64,000 nucleotides of DNA from Halobacillus salinus (GCF_004684905.1 NZ_SRJC01000001.1:1054001-1118000); one strand, 5' to 3'; counted from the first letter of the stretch, positions 55,119-63,739 are shown. A program made the numbers and translations. Notes: generated by a model not told the origin, from the sequence alone.

Positions 55119-57729
55119 ATGCGGCTGGTTCCTCTTCGGTATCAGGTGGTGTATCCTGATTGTCTCCGGTATCGGAACCGGAATCACCAGTTCCGCCTGA
55201 GTTGTTATTTCCATCACCGCTGTCATTTTGGTCTTGATTTTGGTCGGTATTTTCACCATTGTTCGGATCCTGTTCTGGATTGTTGTTTTCGTCGTTGTTA
55301 GGATCCTCAGTTTGGTCATTGTTCTCGTCTGTATTTTCGTCATCTTGATTATTATCTTGATTCTCATCATTGTTCTGGTCTTCGTCTTCTTCTTCCTCTT
55401 GATCTAGAGACGGAGTTTGTACTTGAACACTTGATGGATCACTGTCTTGCGCATCCTGCCCAGAACTGATGGCTGTTACGCTAAATGAATAGTTAGAATC
55501 TGATTCAATATTTGAGATGTTGAGACTCGTTTCATTTGTTGAAGTCAGTTCACTAGGCTGACCACCGTTGACGGATACATCTACTCGGAAGGTAACACCA
55601 TCTGTCTCACCGTAAGACCAACTAAGATCGATGGATTGTGTGTCCTCGTTGTAGGTACCAGTCAAGCCTTGGACAGGGTCCAGTTTCTGATACACTTGTG
55701 AAACTTTAGAAGGTTGGTTGTCGACATGGAATAACTCCGTCACGATTCGACTGCCAGGTGTGAAATCACTAGGAAGCTTCGCTGGACGGGAACCTTCTTC
55801 TACATCGACCCATACAACAGAGTCAGGTTTCGAAAAGTCAGCTGTATCTACGTCAGATGACAATTCCGTCATCAACGGCTTAAAGATCTGCTTCGGTACA
55901 TCCTTTGCGGCAGATGATAATCCTTTATCATTGTCTTGATAGCCACTCCAAACGGAAATGGAATAATTGGTTGTGTATCCGTTAAACCAGGAGTCAGGTG
56001 CAATGTCTCCGTTGTCTGTCGGACGGTTCGTCGTACCTGTTTTTCCTGCTTCGGGTAAGCCAGAAATGTTTGCTGCACGACCCGATCCTTCAGACATCGT
56101 CGTTTGAAGCATATTGGAGATCATATAAGCAGTATATTCGCTCATCGCTGCTTTCGGTTTCGGTTTCATATCAATGGTTTCTTGACCTGGAACCTCTACT
56201 TTCCTAACGGTGTAAGGTTCATTATATACCCCTTTGTTACCGAATGCCGCATATGCTCCAGACATTTGGATAGGGTTAACAGTTGCGCTTCCTCCACCAA
56301 TCGCTTCAATAGGGTAAATCTGGTCTTCTGGAAACTCGATACCTAGACCTTCCGCAAACTCTTTAGCACGATCTGTTCCCACTTCTTCAATGGTTTTCAT
56401 CGCCGGAATGTTCAAGGATCGGCTCAGTGCATAACGTGCAGAAACCCAGCCTCTGTAACGGTTGTCGAAGTTACTAATTTCTTTCCCGTTCACTTCGTAT
56501 GGTTCATCTAAAATTTGGTGATAGGTAGACATCTTTTCATGCTCAATTGCGGGACCGTATGCGAGTAAAGGTTTCATAGTAGAGCCGCCTTGACGACTCA
56601 GTTGAGCTGCATAGTTAAAATTCCCGTTCTGATAGTTACGGTTACCACCGATTGCACGGATAGCGCCCGTTTTCGTGTCTGTTACGGCAACACCCGCATT
56701 TAGTTCCTCGTCCGGCCAGCTAACCGGTCCGTTACCGCTCAAAATATTCTCGACAGATTCCTGAGCGTTCGGGTCGAGTGTCGTATAGATGTTCAAACCA
56801 TCTTCATTAATGTTTGCACCATCTAGTTTCTCACGTACTTCTTGTTCAACAACGTCAATGAAGGCATCGTATGGAGATTTCTCTCTAGAATCGGAAGGTA
56901 CGAGTAGGTCTTTTACATCCGTCTTCCTTGCTTCATCTGCTTCTGCTTGCGTGATTTTGTCGTGTTGAACCATTAAGCTAAGAACGGTTTCCATTCTCTT
57001 CTGGGCCGCCTCAGGGTGTTCATATGGATTATACCCGGAAGGTCTTTGTGGAAGCCCTGCAAGTAAGGCATTCTCAGCTAAAGTAAGTTCCTTTAAATCT
57101 TCTTTACCAAAATATGTGTCTGCTGCCTCGGCAATGCCGTATGCGCTCGCACCATAATATATTTTGTTCAAGTACATTTCTAGGATTTGTTCTTTCGAAT
57201 ATTGCTGATCCAATTTAATAGCAAGGTACTGTTCTTGTACTTTTCTTTCAAGCGTTTTATCGAATGATAGGAATGATTGCTTGATGACCTGCTGTGTGAT
57301 TGTACTTGCTCCCTCAGCACCGAAACCTTGCGTGACGTTCGCCCATACGGCTGCTAAGATTCTTCTGAAGTCAATTCCAATATGGTCGAAAAAGCGGGAG
57401 TCCTCTGTTGCAATTACTGCATCAACAGTGGCTTGCGGCAGATCGTTGTACGTTACTTTCGTACGGGTTTCCACTCCGGCTAAATCAGCGATCAAGTTGT
57501 CGTTCTTATCATAAACTTTCGATGAGTAGGGAACGGATAATTGCTCTTCATTAAGCTCAGGTGCAGTAAAGGCATAATAGGCAAATAATGATCCGCCCCC
57601 GATCAAGGCGAGAATTCCTAAGATGAAAATCGTCATCAAAAACTTTCTAAATCGTGGTTTTCGCTTTCCTTTTTTCGTTTGCTTCAGCTGTTTTTTTCTA
57701 GCTGATCTAGATTGGCTTTCATTGGCCAT
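55117..57729 (-). CDS. ponA: Class A penicillin-binding protein 1A/1B
   Basis: Bifunctional peptidoglycan synthase. A basic cytoplasmic N-terminus and one membrane helix (FLMTIFILGILALIGGGSLFAYY) precede a GT51 transglycosylase (VIATEDSRFFDHIGIDF; STITQQVIKQ). The transpeptidase follows with STMKP (SxxK), SRSLN (SxN) and GKTGTTN (KTG). A fibronectin-type III domain sits near residues 690-770. The last 95 residues (55120-55406) are almost pure Asp/Glu/Asn/Gln/Gly/Ser/Thr/Pro, with no Lys or Arg. The frame is open to 57744, but ATG 57729 follows GGAGGA by 7 bp. 870 residues. It is encoded 16 bp after recU, the conserved recU-ponA operon. Confidence 0.96.
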   Translation of the reverse strand: MANESQSRSARKKQLKQTKKGKRKPRFRKFLMTIFILGILALIGGGSLFAYYAFTAPELNEEQLSVPYSSKVYDKNDNLIADLAGVETRTKVTYNDLPQATVDAVIATEDSRFFDHIGIDFRRILAAVWANVTQGFGAEGASTITQQVIKQSFLSFDKTLERKVQEQYLAIKLDQQYSKEQILEMYLNKIYYGASAYGIAEAADTYFGKEDLKELTLAENALLAGLPQRPSGYNPYEHPEAAQKRMETVLSLMVQHDKITQAEADEARKTDVKDLLVPSDSREKSPYDAFIDVVEQEVREKLDGANINEDGLNIYTTLDPNAQESVENILSGNGPVSWPDEELNAGVAVTDTKTGAIRAIGGNRNYQNGNFNYAAQLSRQGGSTMKPLLAYGPAIEHEKMSTYHQILDEPYEVNGKEISNFDNRYRGWVSARYALSRSLNIPAMKTIEEVGTDRAKEFAEGLGIEFPEDQIYPIEAIGGGSATVNPIQMSGAYAAFGNKGVYNEPYTVRKVEVPGQETIDMKPKPKAAMSEYTAYMISNMLQTTMSEGSGRAANISGLPEAGKTGTTNRPTDNGDIAPDSWFNGYTTNYSISVWSGYQDNDKGLSSAAKDVPKQIFKPLMTELSSDVDTADFSKPDSVVWVDVEEGSRPAKLPSDFTPGSRIVTELFHVDNQPSKVSQVYQKLDPVQGLTGTYNEDTQSIDLSWSYGETDGVTFRVDVSVNGGQPSELTSTNETSLNISNIESDSNYSFSVTAISSGQDAQDSDPSSVQVQTPSLDQEEEEDEDQNNDENQDNNQDDENTDENNDQTEDPNNDENNNPEQDPNNGENTDQNQDQNDSGDGNNNSGGTGDSGSDTGDNQDTPPDTEEEPAA

Positions 57730-57745
57730 TGTTGCTTCCTCCATT

Positions 57746-58336
57746 TCAGAAATAGAGCTTATCTAATGCTTTTGCATAATCGACTCGAGCTTGGAAGTGG
57801 AAAGGGACAAGGATGCCTTCCTCGTGAACTACCTGGTAAGGAATAGATTTCCTTCCACCTTTAAATTGACCATCCCAGTATTCGAATACACAATGGGCAG
57901 GCAGAACGTACACCTCGTCGTGAGGGGTGAACTTTACAATTAGGAAAGCTATGCCTCCGTGCTCTATGATTGCCTTCATGTGGTCAATTTGGTGTTGATG
58001 GATGTTGCTCAGTGGGAAAGAGGTTTTATTTTTCGTTTCCTTCGCCTCGAAGTCAATGTACTTACCTTGATAAACTCCATTAAAGTCAGTGGTTGACGCC
58101 TGTTTGAAGTACGCTTCTTTGATTACAGCTGCACTTCGTTTTGGATAATCCACTTGGACAATTTGAACGGGTGTTGGCTTCTTGTGAACAACAGCAATAC
58201 CTGCTTCTAGGTAAAACTGGTTCGTCGCGGAAATGTCTTCTTCCAAAGTCATCCCACGGTTACTGAAGTCAGGTTTGTTTTTTTGCGGTGTTCTTGTCTT
58301 TTGTTGTGTCTTCCGTTTGCCGTTTGGGTAGTTCAA
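57746..58336 (-). CDS. recU: Holliday junction resolvase RecU
   Basis: Cuts Holliday junctions and aids chromosome segregation. Conserved blocks are [48 protein letters not shown] (two adjacent motifs) and the nuclease core [17 protein letters not shown]. The frame is open to an ATG at 58360 without a ribosome site. TTG 58336 has GGGAGGGAG 6 bp upstream and gives MNYPNGKR, matching the B. subtilis start, at 196 residues. First gene of recU-ponA. Confidence 0.94.
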   Translation of the reverse strand: MNYPNGKRKTQQKTRTPQKNKPDFSNRGMTLEEDISATNQFYLEAGIAVVHKKPTPVQIVQVDYPKRSAAVIKEAYFKQASTTDFNGVYQGKYIDFEAKETKNKTSFPLSNIHQHQIDHMKAIIEHGGIAFLIVKFTPHDEVYVLPAHCVFEYWDGQFKGGRKSIPYQVVHEEGILVPFHFQARVDYAKALDKLYF

Positions 58337-58510
58337 TGGATACTCCCTCCCTGATTCCATGAGAGTATCATATCAAAAAAATGAAGCCAAGCCTATTAAA
58401 ACCATCAAGATATTAGACGTTTGAGGGTTTAAAAGGTTTCAACAAATATTTGGGTAGGCACTCCAATTATTTTTTTCGACAACTCATGATCGTTTAAGGG
58501 GGGATATATA

Positions 58511-58544
58511 TAAAAAACTGCTGCTATGAGCACATAGCAGCAGT
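58511..58544 (-). terminator. Terminator of the sspM-like gene
   Basis: On the minus strand, a perfect 12-bp stem ACTGCTGCTATG / CATAGCAGCAGT with loop TGCT is followed by TTTTTTA. Confidence 0.9.
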
Positions 58545-58550
58545 ACGACG

Positions 58551-58643
58551 TTAAGTTGCCGGACGATCTTCACCAGCAAGTTTCGGGTTATCTGTTTTAG
58601 CCGGAGTCGGCTGTTTTTTCTTCGGTTGCTTTTTCTTTGGCAT
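58551..58643 (-). CDS. sspM: SspM-like small acid-soluble spore protein
   Basis: A 30-codon gene, short enough to be missed by most gene finders. The product starts MPKKKQPKKKQPTPAKTD and ends LAGEDRPAT. The very basic Lys/Gln/Pro N-terminus and the end resemble B. subtilis SspM (34 residues, ending LGGPNRPST), which lies near recU/ponA there too. AAAGGGAG is 8 bp before the ATG and a strong terminator lies just after the stop, so it is a complete transcription unit. SspM is a minor, forespore-made protein of unknown role. Identification rests on size, composition, C-terminus and synteny. Confidence 0.72.
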   Translation of the reverse strand: MPKKKQPKKKQPTPAKTDNPKLAGEDRPAT

Positions 58644-58771
58644 ATTATAGTCTCCCTTTCCGGAGTTTTATGGCTTGTTTTGTTGCTTTACTTCTAGTCT
58701 TGTCAGAAGCAAAGGAGTTATACAAAACAGGGCGAAATATAGCAATACCAATAAAAGGGGGAGATGGACGT

Positions 58772-59029
58772 ATGAAGAATCGTTCCGTTGCTCAAAATGA
58801 GTTTGAAGCAGAGTTAGTCCGATTAAAAGAGAAATTCTCACTACTTGAACGTCGGCTGTCTTTAAAAGCGGATGAAGTTGTCCACACCATGGCGGTTTCT
58901 CACCGAAGAGAAATTGATGGGCTCAAAGATGAAGTGTTCCGACTGAGAGAAGAGCTGAAAAAGGTACGCAAAGAACAGAAACGGAACTTCACTGGTGGGG
59001 TCATCAAAAGACAGCGTCGTGTAGTTTGA
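58772..59029 (+). CDS. Small coiled-coil protein of unknown function
   Basis: The 85-residue, highly charged protein is predicted to be almost all helix (FEAELVRLKEKFSLLERRL; REIDGLKDEVFRLREELKKV), with heptad-like spacing and a very basic end KRQRRVV. I do not recognise a named family; by position it could correspond to the yppC/yppD slot near recU in B. subtilis. The frame opens at 58637, but ATG 58772 follows AAAGGGGGAG by 8 bp. yppE follows 55 bp later. The basic tail might bind nucleic acid, which is speculation. Confidence 0.65.
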   Translation: MKNRSVAQNEFEAELVRLKEKFSLLERRLSLKADEVVHTMAVSHRREIDGLKDEVFRLREELKKVRKEQKRNFTGGVIKRQRRVV

Positions 59030-59084
59030 ATAATTGAATGACGATTGTAAATCGTGCTATGGTAAGAAGAAAAAGGTGAGATAC

Positions 59085-59450
59085 ATGGAATTACAGCGGG
59101 AGACAGAGCAACTCAAACAAATCATTGAAGAGCGCCACAAACTTTTTATAAATAGCGAAGGCCCTGTAGACAAAACAGACCGCGAATTATTCGAGCGGGT
59201 AAAAGAAGAGACAAAGCCCATGTTCGATCTCAATAATTCGTGGTTGGAAAATGCCGAGGTCTTTGTGAAAAACCGGCACACAAGTGTGCACCCTAATCAA
59301 GTGAAGTCCACGCATGAGAATATAGAAATGATCATCTTACACAGTTATTATTTAGACGTTCACCGCAAGCGATTTAAAGAATTGTACCAATCGGTTCACT
59401 ACGTACTAGATATGATCTTAGATGACATAAACAAGAATCAGGAAGTATAA
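59085..59450 (+). CDS. yppE: DUF1798 protein YppE
   Basis: The 121-residue all-helical protein begins MELQRETEQLKQIIEERHKLF and contains KNRHTSVHPNQVKSTHENIEMIILHSYY, typical of YppE/DUF1798. B. subtilis YppE is a four-helix bundle of unknown function near recU and sspM. The frame opens at 59034 (TTG), but ATG 59085 follows AAAGGTGA. It ends in a strong bidirectional terminator. Confidence 0.85.
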   Translation: MELQRETEQLKQIIEERHKLFINSEGPVDKTDRELFERVKEETKPMFDLNNSWLENAEVFVKNRHTSVHPNQVKSTHENIEMIILHSYYLDVHRKRFKELYQSVHYVLDMILDDINKNQEV

Positions 59451-59486
59451 AAGAAGCCAGAGCAACTATGCTCTGGCTTCTTTTTT
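59451..59486. terminator. Bidirectional terminator between yppE and the RND gene
   Basis: A perfect 14-bp stem AAGAAGCCAGAGCA / TGCTCTGGCTTCTT with flanking A and T runs. Confidence 0.93.
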
Positions 59487-62400
59487 ATGCTTTTAATCTT
59501 CCTGTGAACTTGGCGATGATCAAATAAAATGTTGGAACAAGTAGTAATGTCAGCACAGTCGAGAATACAAGTCCTGACACAATAGATATCGCAAGTGGCT
59601 TGAACAGTACATCTCCAGTAAAGATAATCGGTGTCAAAGCGGCCACAGAAGTCAGGGACGTAAGCACAATCGGACGAATCCGCGCTCGACCTGCTTCAAT
59701 GACGGCTTCAACCGTCGATCCATACTCTCCGAGGTTCTGTTCGATAAACTCGACTAAAATGACGGAGTTTCTTACTACAATTCCCGATAAGGAAACAATT
59801 CCCAGTGTAGCAAGGAAGCTTAATGGCTCTCCTGATACAAACAGTCCTACGATCGCTCCAGTAATGGCCAGGAATACGGTTCCTGTTATGAGAAGCGGCA
59901 TAAGCAGAGAATTGAACTGAACTGCGATAGTCAGATAGATCAAGAACAACACGATAACGAACAGCTTGGAAACTTCTATGAAGAATTCTGTCTGAGCGTC
60001 AGTCTGACCACTCTCGACAACAGTGTATCCTTCAGGCAGCTCTTCTTTGAAGGAATCAATCAAATCGGTTGCTTCTGATGTGAAATCTTGACTTTCACCT
60101 TCTTTAGGATAAGCGTTCACTGTAATGGTACGCTCTCCGTCGAGGTGAGGAATAGCGCCAATTTGTTCTTTTTCTTCTGTTGTAATAACTTCATCTAAAC
60201 TAAATGTGCTAGGAGGCTGGTTCGGTGCTCCTTGTGCATTAGGGGAGACAACTTGCAACTCCTCCAAGTTTACACCGTTTTCTTCTCCATCATCCAATAG
60301 CACATTAATAGGTAAGCGTTCTACTCCATTATCAAACGTGCCTAAAGGAATGCCAGTATTCGCAATTTGTAATTGTGAAGTTACCGTATCGATTGGAATA
60401 TTGTTTTCGGCTAACAAATCGCGGTCTGGATTGTATTGTAGGAACGGTTGCGTTGTAGCATTTAAAGTTACGATCTCTGTTGGTGATAAACTTTCTAATT
60501 GTTCTTTTAACTGATTTGCCTCAGAAACTAAAGGTTCAAGCTCAGGTCCTTGAATCTGCACTTGAACCGGAGGAGAAGGCGGTGGACCAGAAACGATTGT
60601 TTCAAGGAAGATCTCAGCATCACTGAACTCTTCACGTAACGGCGCTTCCCATTTATTCATGAAGTCAGTAGCGCTAGTCTCTTCTCGATTCACTCTTACT
60701 AATACTTGGCCCGTGTTCTCTCCGGAACGCGTTAGACCAGAGCTGAATATGTTCGGTAGTCCTGAGCCTGTGTATATTGTTGATTCAGTAATGTTATCTT
60801 CTTGGTCTGTTAGAAATTGCTGAATGTCTTGGAGGTTATTATCAGTTTCCTCTATTGGCGTACCCTGTGGATACTCTACAGAAATCGTCACTTCCTGACG
60901 ATCAGCGGCAGGGAAAAATTCAAATGGTATCCTAATCGCGAGTGTAGCCAGCAACAGGCAAAGTACTAAACCTATAATGGAAGTCGTCCATGGTCGCTTG
61001 GTTGTCTTTGGAAGTATTCGATTTGCGTATAGTCTCTCCATTCCATTGAATGCCCCACCTAAGAGACCTTCTTTAGCACGTGACTTCTGCTTGCTTCGTT
61101 TCTTTCGTGCGTATTGAACTGTCGGTATCAACGTCAAAGAAATGATAGTTGATGCAACGATGGTAAATATCAACACAGAAGGTAGGGCACGTATAAAGTC
61201 TCCATTTGTCCCAGAGAGGAACGTAAGAGGAAGGAAGCTGAAAATAATCATAAGGGTCGATGTAATAATCGATTTTGCTACCTCTTTTACTCCTCGAATG
61301 GTTCCCTCTAGCGGACCATCTCCTAATTGGAACCTTCGTTGGATATTATCATTTACCACGATGGCATCATCCACTAGAATCCCGATTGCAATGATCATGC
61401 CAATTACCGATATCTGGTTCAAGTCTACGCCTGCATAGGGTAGAGGGATTAGTCCGATAATGATGGATATTGGAATGGCTAGAGCGACCAATATGGCTGA
61501 TGACAATGGTAACCCGAGCACCATGATGACGATAACGGCCAAGAAGCTGATTCCTAATGAAGTGATGAGATTAGTGAACACTTCTTCGATAATGGTACTT
61601 TGAGTGTAGAAACGATCAACAGTAATCCCCTCAGGTAAATCTCCTTTCAAATCATCAATTTTAGATGTGAGATCCTCTTGAAGAGTGGAGATGTTCACAC
61701 CTTCTTTGGCGAATACAGTCAACGAGAGAGCAGCTTTTCCTTTGTAAGTGATCAAGTCTTCGACAGGTTTATTATCAACCTTAATTTCTCCTACATCTTC
61801 GAGCGTAATGACATCTCCTTCATTCGTCGTCCCAACAGCTAATGTCGAGAGCTCTTCGATATCAGAGTATTTATTGAAAATAAGTTGATAAATCGTGTTG
61901 TCCTGTTGTTCACTTCCGATGGCAGATGGTGCGATCTCTTTCTGGATCGTAGAAATGATGGAGAACGGAGCTAATTGGTTTTCATTTAAGGCTTCGTTGT
62001 CCAGTGATACAGTTACTTGTTGTTCAGGCAGTCCTTTGACAAGAATGGATTCAACCCCTGACAGACTCGTTATAGAGTCTCTCCAAGTTTCCACCTCATC
62101 TCTTAGTTGATTCAACTGCTTCCTGTCATCTGCAAGTAAGTGGTATAGTGCAACAGAAGAGGTTGTTAAATCAGTTTGTACAGTGGGATCCTGTACTTCA
62201 TCAGGGAACGAACGAGATGCATCCGAGACGATTTGCCGTATCTTCGAGTTGACGCTGTCTCGGTCAACTCCACCGTCCAATGTTGCGGTCAATGATCCGA
62301 ATCCTGTTGTAGAAGCGGATGTGACGTCTGTGATCCCTTTCACATTCAATAATTGAGATTCTAGCGGGTTTGTCACAGTGCGTTCGACTTCCTGAGGTGT

Positions 62401-62553
62401 TGCACCAGGATAAACGGTTGATATTTGTGCAATATTTACATTGATTTCGGGAATTTCACGCTTAGGTAATTGTAAATAAGTAAAAATTCCGGTAAAAACA
62501 AGAAGAGCAATGAATACCCATACAATTTTCTTGAATTCCAATAGCTTTGACAC
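59485..62553 (-). CDS. swrC: RND-family efflux transporter (SwrC/AcrB-like)
   Basis: The 1022-residue RND permease has the duplicated layout of one N-terminal helix, a large extracytoplasmic loop and six helices, then the same again. Signatures are YPGATPQEVERTVTNPLE, the proton-relay region GILVDDAIVVNDNIQR in helix 4, and GIVVRNSVILVEFIEQN in the second half. B. subtilis SwrC (YerP) is the closest known type; it exports surfactin and supports swarming. No membrane-fusion or outer-membrane partner is nearby, as expected for a Gram-positive single-gene pump. GTG 62553 is 7 bp after GGAGG; the adjacent ATG is out of frame. A palindromic operator overlaps its promoter. Substrate unknown. Confidence 0.88.
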   Translation of the reverse strand: MSKLLEFKKIVWVFIALLVFTGIFTYLQLPKREIPEINVNIAQISTVYPGATPQEVERTVTNPLESQLLNVKGITDVTSASTTGFGSLTATLDGGVDRDSVNSKIRQIVSDASRSFPDEVQDPTVQTDLTTSSVALYHLLADDRKQLNQLRDEVETWRDSITSLSGVESILVKGLPEQQVTVSLDNEALNENQLAPFSIISTIQKEIAPSAIGSEQQDNTIYQLIFNKYSDIEELSTLAVGTTNEGDVITLEDVGEIKVDNKPVEDLITYKGKAALSLTVFAKEGVNISTLQEDLTSKIDDLKGDLPEGITVDRFYTQSTIIEEVFTNLITSLGISFLAVIVIMVLGLPLSSAILVALAIPISIIIGLIPLPYAGVDLNQISVIGMIIAIGILVDDAIVVNDNIQRRFQLGDGPLEGTIRGVKEVAKSIITSTLMIIFSFLPLTFLSGTNGDFIRALPSVLIFTIVASTIISLTLIPTVQYARKKRSKQKSRAKEGLLGGAFNGMERLYANRILPKTTKRPWTTSIIGLVLCLLLATLAIRIPFEFFPAADRQEVTISVEYPQGTPIEETDNNLQDIQQFLTDQEDNITESTIYTGSGLPNIFSSGLTRSGENTGQVLVRVNREETSATDFMNKWEAPLREEFSDAEIFLETIVSGPPPSPPVQVQIQGPELEPLVSEANQLKEQLESLSPTEIVTLNATTQPFLQYNPDRDLLAENNIPIDTVTSQLQIANTGIPLGTFDNGVERLPINVLLDDGEENGVNLEELQVVSPNAQGAPNQPPSTFSLDEVITTEEKEQIGAIPHLDGERTITVNAYPKEGESQDFTSEATDLIDSFKEELPEGYTVVESGQTDAQTEFFIEVSKLFVIVLFLIYLTIAVQFNSLLMPLLITGTVFLAITGAIVGLFVSGEPLSFLATLGIVSLSGIVVRNSVILVEFIEQNLGEYGSTVEAVIEAGRARIRPIVLTSLTSVAALTPIIFTGDVLFKPLAISIVSGLVFSTVLTLLLVPTFYLIIAKFTGRLKA

Positions 62554-62591
62554 ATGTTTTCCTCCTTTATCTTTTAAGTTGAACTACACAT

Positions 62592-62620
62592 AGTATAAGT
62601 ATTTTTGACACGAGTGTCAT
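62592..62620 (-). promoter_or_regulatory. Promoter of the RND gene
   Basis: On the minus strand ATGACA (5/6) and TATACT (5/6) lie exactly 17 bp apart, about 40 bp before the GTG start. Confidence 0.65.
62606..62619. promoter_or_regulatory. Palindromic operator over the RND promoter
   Basis: TGACACGAGTGTCA is a 6+2+6 palindrome that covers the -35 element and spacer of the RND promoter. The form suits a dimeric repressor such as a TetR-family protein. No regulator gene is in the neighbourhood. Confidence 0.6.
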
Positions 62621-62667
62621 TTATTTTGATTGCCGAATGTGCTACTCATCTGAAATTATGAAATCGC

Positions 62668-62696
62668 TTTACATGTTGCGGGATTTCTTATATAAT
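62668..62696 (+). promoter_or_regulatory. Sigma-A promoter for cdd
   Basis: TTTACA (5/6) and a perfect TATAAT at exactly 17 bp, 30 bp upstream of the cdd start. Confidence 0.8.
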
Positions 62697-62726
62697 GATT
62701 TTCCCAATTGAAAGGGAGGGAACGAG

Positions 62727-63134
62727 ATGAAGCAACAAGATTTAATCCAAGAAGCAACAAAAATGAGAGAACGTGCCTATACACCTTATTCGAAGTTTCC
62801 AGTAGGCGCGGCTTTACTTACAGAGGATGGGTCGTTATACACAGGCTGTAATATAGAGAACGCTGCCTACCCTGTTACGTGTTGTGCAGAGCGTGTAGCG
62901 ATATTTAAAGCAATCTCTGATGGGCATCATTCCTTTTCACAATTAGCGGTGGTGGCTGATACTAAACGTCCCGTGCCGCCGTGTGGATCATGTCGTCAGG
63001 TAATGAGCGAATTCTTTGGTCCAGATGTGATGATTCACACCTCTAATCTAGGTGGAGAAACAAAGTCACTTTCTATGGACGAGCTCCTACCATTTTCGTT
63101 TGCAGCATCTGATCTACCATCTGAAGAATCATGA
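62727..63134 (+). CDS. cdd: Cytidine deaminase
   Basis: Zinc enzyme that deaminates cytidine and deoxycytidine for pyrimidine salvage. Zinc ligands are in TCCAERVAIF (CAER, with the catalytic Glu) and PPCGSCRQVMSEF (PCxxC). YTPYSKFPVGAALLTEDG and GCNIENAAY are standard. The 135 residues are normal. AAAGGGAGGGAA precedes ATG 62727. In B. subtilis cdd is with era and dgk elsewhere, so this place beside the RND gene is different and it has its own promoter and terminator. Confidence 0.96.
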   Translation: MKQQDLIQEATKMRERAYTPYSKFPVGAALLTEDGSLYTGCNIENAAYPVTCCAERVAIFKAISDGHHSFSQLAVVADTKRPVPPCGSCRQVMSEFFGPDVMIHTSNLGGETKSLSMDELLPFSFAASDLPSEES

Positions 63135-63143
63135 TTCGAATTC

Positions 63144-63182
63144 GTAGCACCCAGAGCTCAAGCTTTGTGTGCTGCTTTTTTT
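63144..63182 (+). terminator. Terminator after cdd
   Basis: An imperfect hairpin of GTAGCAC...AGAGCT against AGCTTT...GTGTGCTGC, followed by seven T. Confidence 0.7.
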
Positions 63183-63218
63183 GAATAAAAAAGTACGATA
63201 TTGATGATTTAGCCCAGT

Positions 63219-63246
63219 ACGATGATGGTCTCCGTGACATACGCTG
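63219..63246 (+). promoter_or_regulatory. Candidate sigma-K promoter for cotD
   Basis: AC (63219) and CATACGCT (63238-63245) are separated by 17 bp, the sigma-K spacing. B. subtilis cotD is sigma-K dependent. Confidence 0.55.
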
Positions 63247-63278
63247 ATAGAGAATAACAGCTAAGGAGTGAAACACGC

Positions 63279-63734
63279 ATGCACCATTCAATGAAAGGTC
63301 AAATGTCACCAAATTGTCAGCGTCGTCCAATTGTCTGCCCGATGCAGCAATGTGTCATGGAAAATTGCTTTGTTGAAAATCAAGATTACATCCACCCAAC
63401 ACATGTGCTTGTTAAAAATAATCACTTACTAAACAACTTCCACTACTTCCCATATATGATGTCCGAACAGGATTTCTTCCAAACACAAGACTTCGCTTAT
63501 CCACAAGGGTCTTCACCAGATTACGACTGGATGCAGTTTGCAAACCCTCAAGAGATGCAGCAAATGCCGATGCAAGGACAAATGCCGATGCAAGGTCAAA
63601 TGCCAATGCAAGGACAAATGCCAATGCAGGGGCAAATGCCGATGCAGGGACAAATGCCAATGCAAGGTCAAATGCCAATGCAAGGTCAAATGCCGATGAT
63701 GCCAATGATGCCTCAAGGCGGCATGATGGAATAA
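63279..63734 (+). CDS. cotD: CotD-family inner spore coat protein with MPMQGQ repeats
   Basis: The N-terminal half (MHHSMKGQMSPNCQRRPIVCPMQQCVMENC..., IHPTHVLVKNNHLLNNFHYFPY) resembles the His/Cys-rich CotD family, which is about 75 residues in B. subtilis. This 151-residue version adds a C-terminal tail of seven perfect MPMQGQ hexapeptides and a Met/Pro-rich end (MMPMMPQGGMME). Cysteines at the start could cross-link in the coat. AAGGAG precedes ATG 63279, and a sigma-K-like promoter and a terminator flank it. The repeat tail is unlike the B. subtilis protein as I know it. Confidence 0.82.
   Translation: MHHSMKGQMSPNCQRRPIVCPMQQCVMENCFVENQDYIHPTHVLVKNNHLLNNFHYFPYMMSEQDFFQTQDFAYPQGSSPDYDWMQFANPQEMQQMPMQGQMPMQGQMPMQGQMPMQGQMPMQGQMPMQGQMPMQGQMPMMPMMPQGGMME
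63564..63689 (+). repeat. Seven tandem 18-bp repeats in cotD
   Basis: Seven consecutive 18-base units each encode MPMQGQ. Differences between units fall only at third codon positions (CCG/CCA, CAA/CAG, GGA/GGT/GGG), so the peptide is invariant. Confidence 0.95.
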
Positions 63735-63739
63735 ATAAC

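Noticed and set aside
54783-55370. A 195-codon minus-strand frame overlapping the ponA tail and nth.
   Set aside because: It crosses a strong bidirectional terminator and is a shadow of the repetitive acidic-tail coding region.
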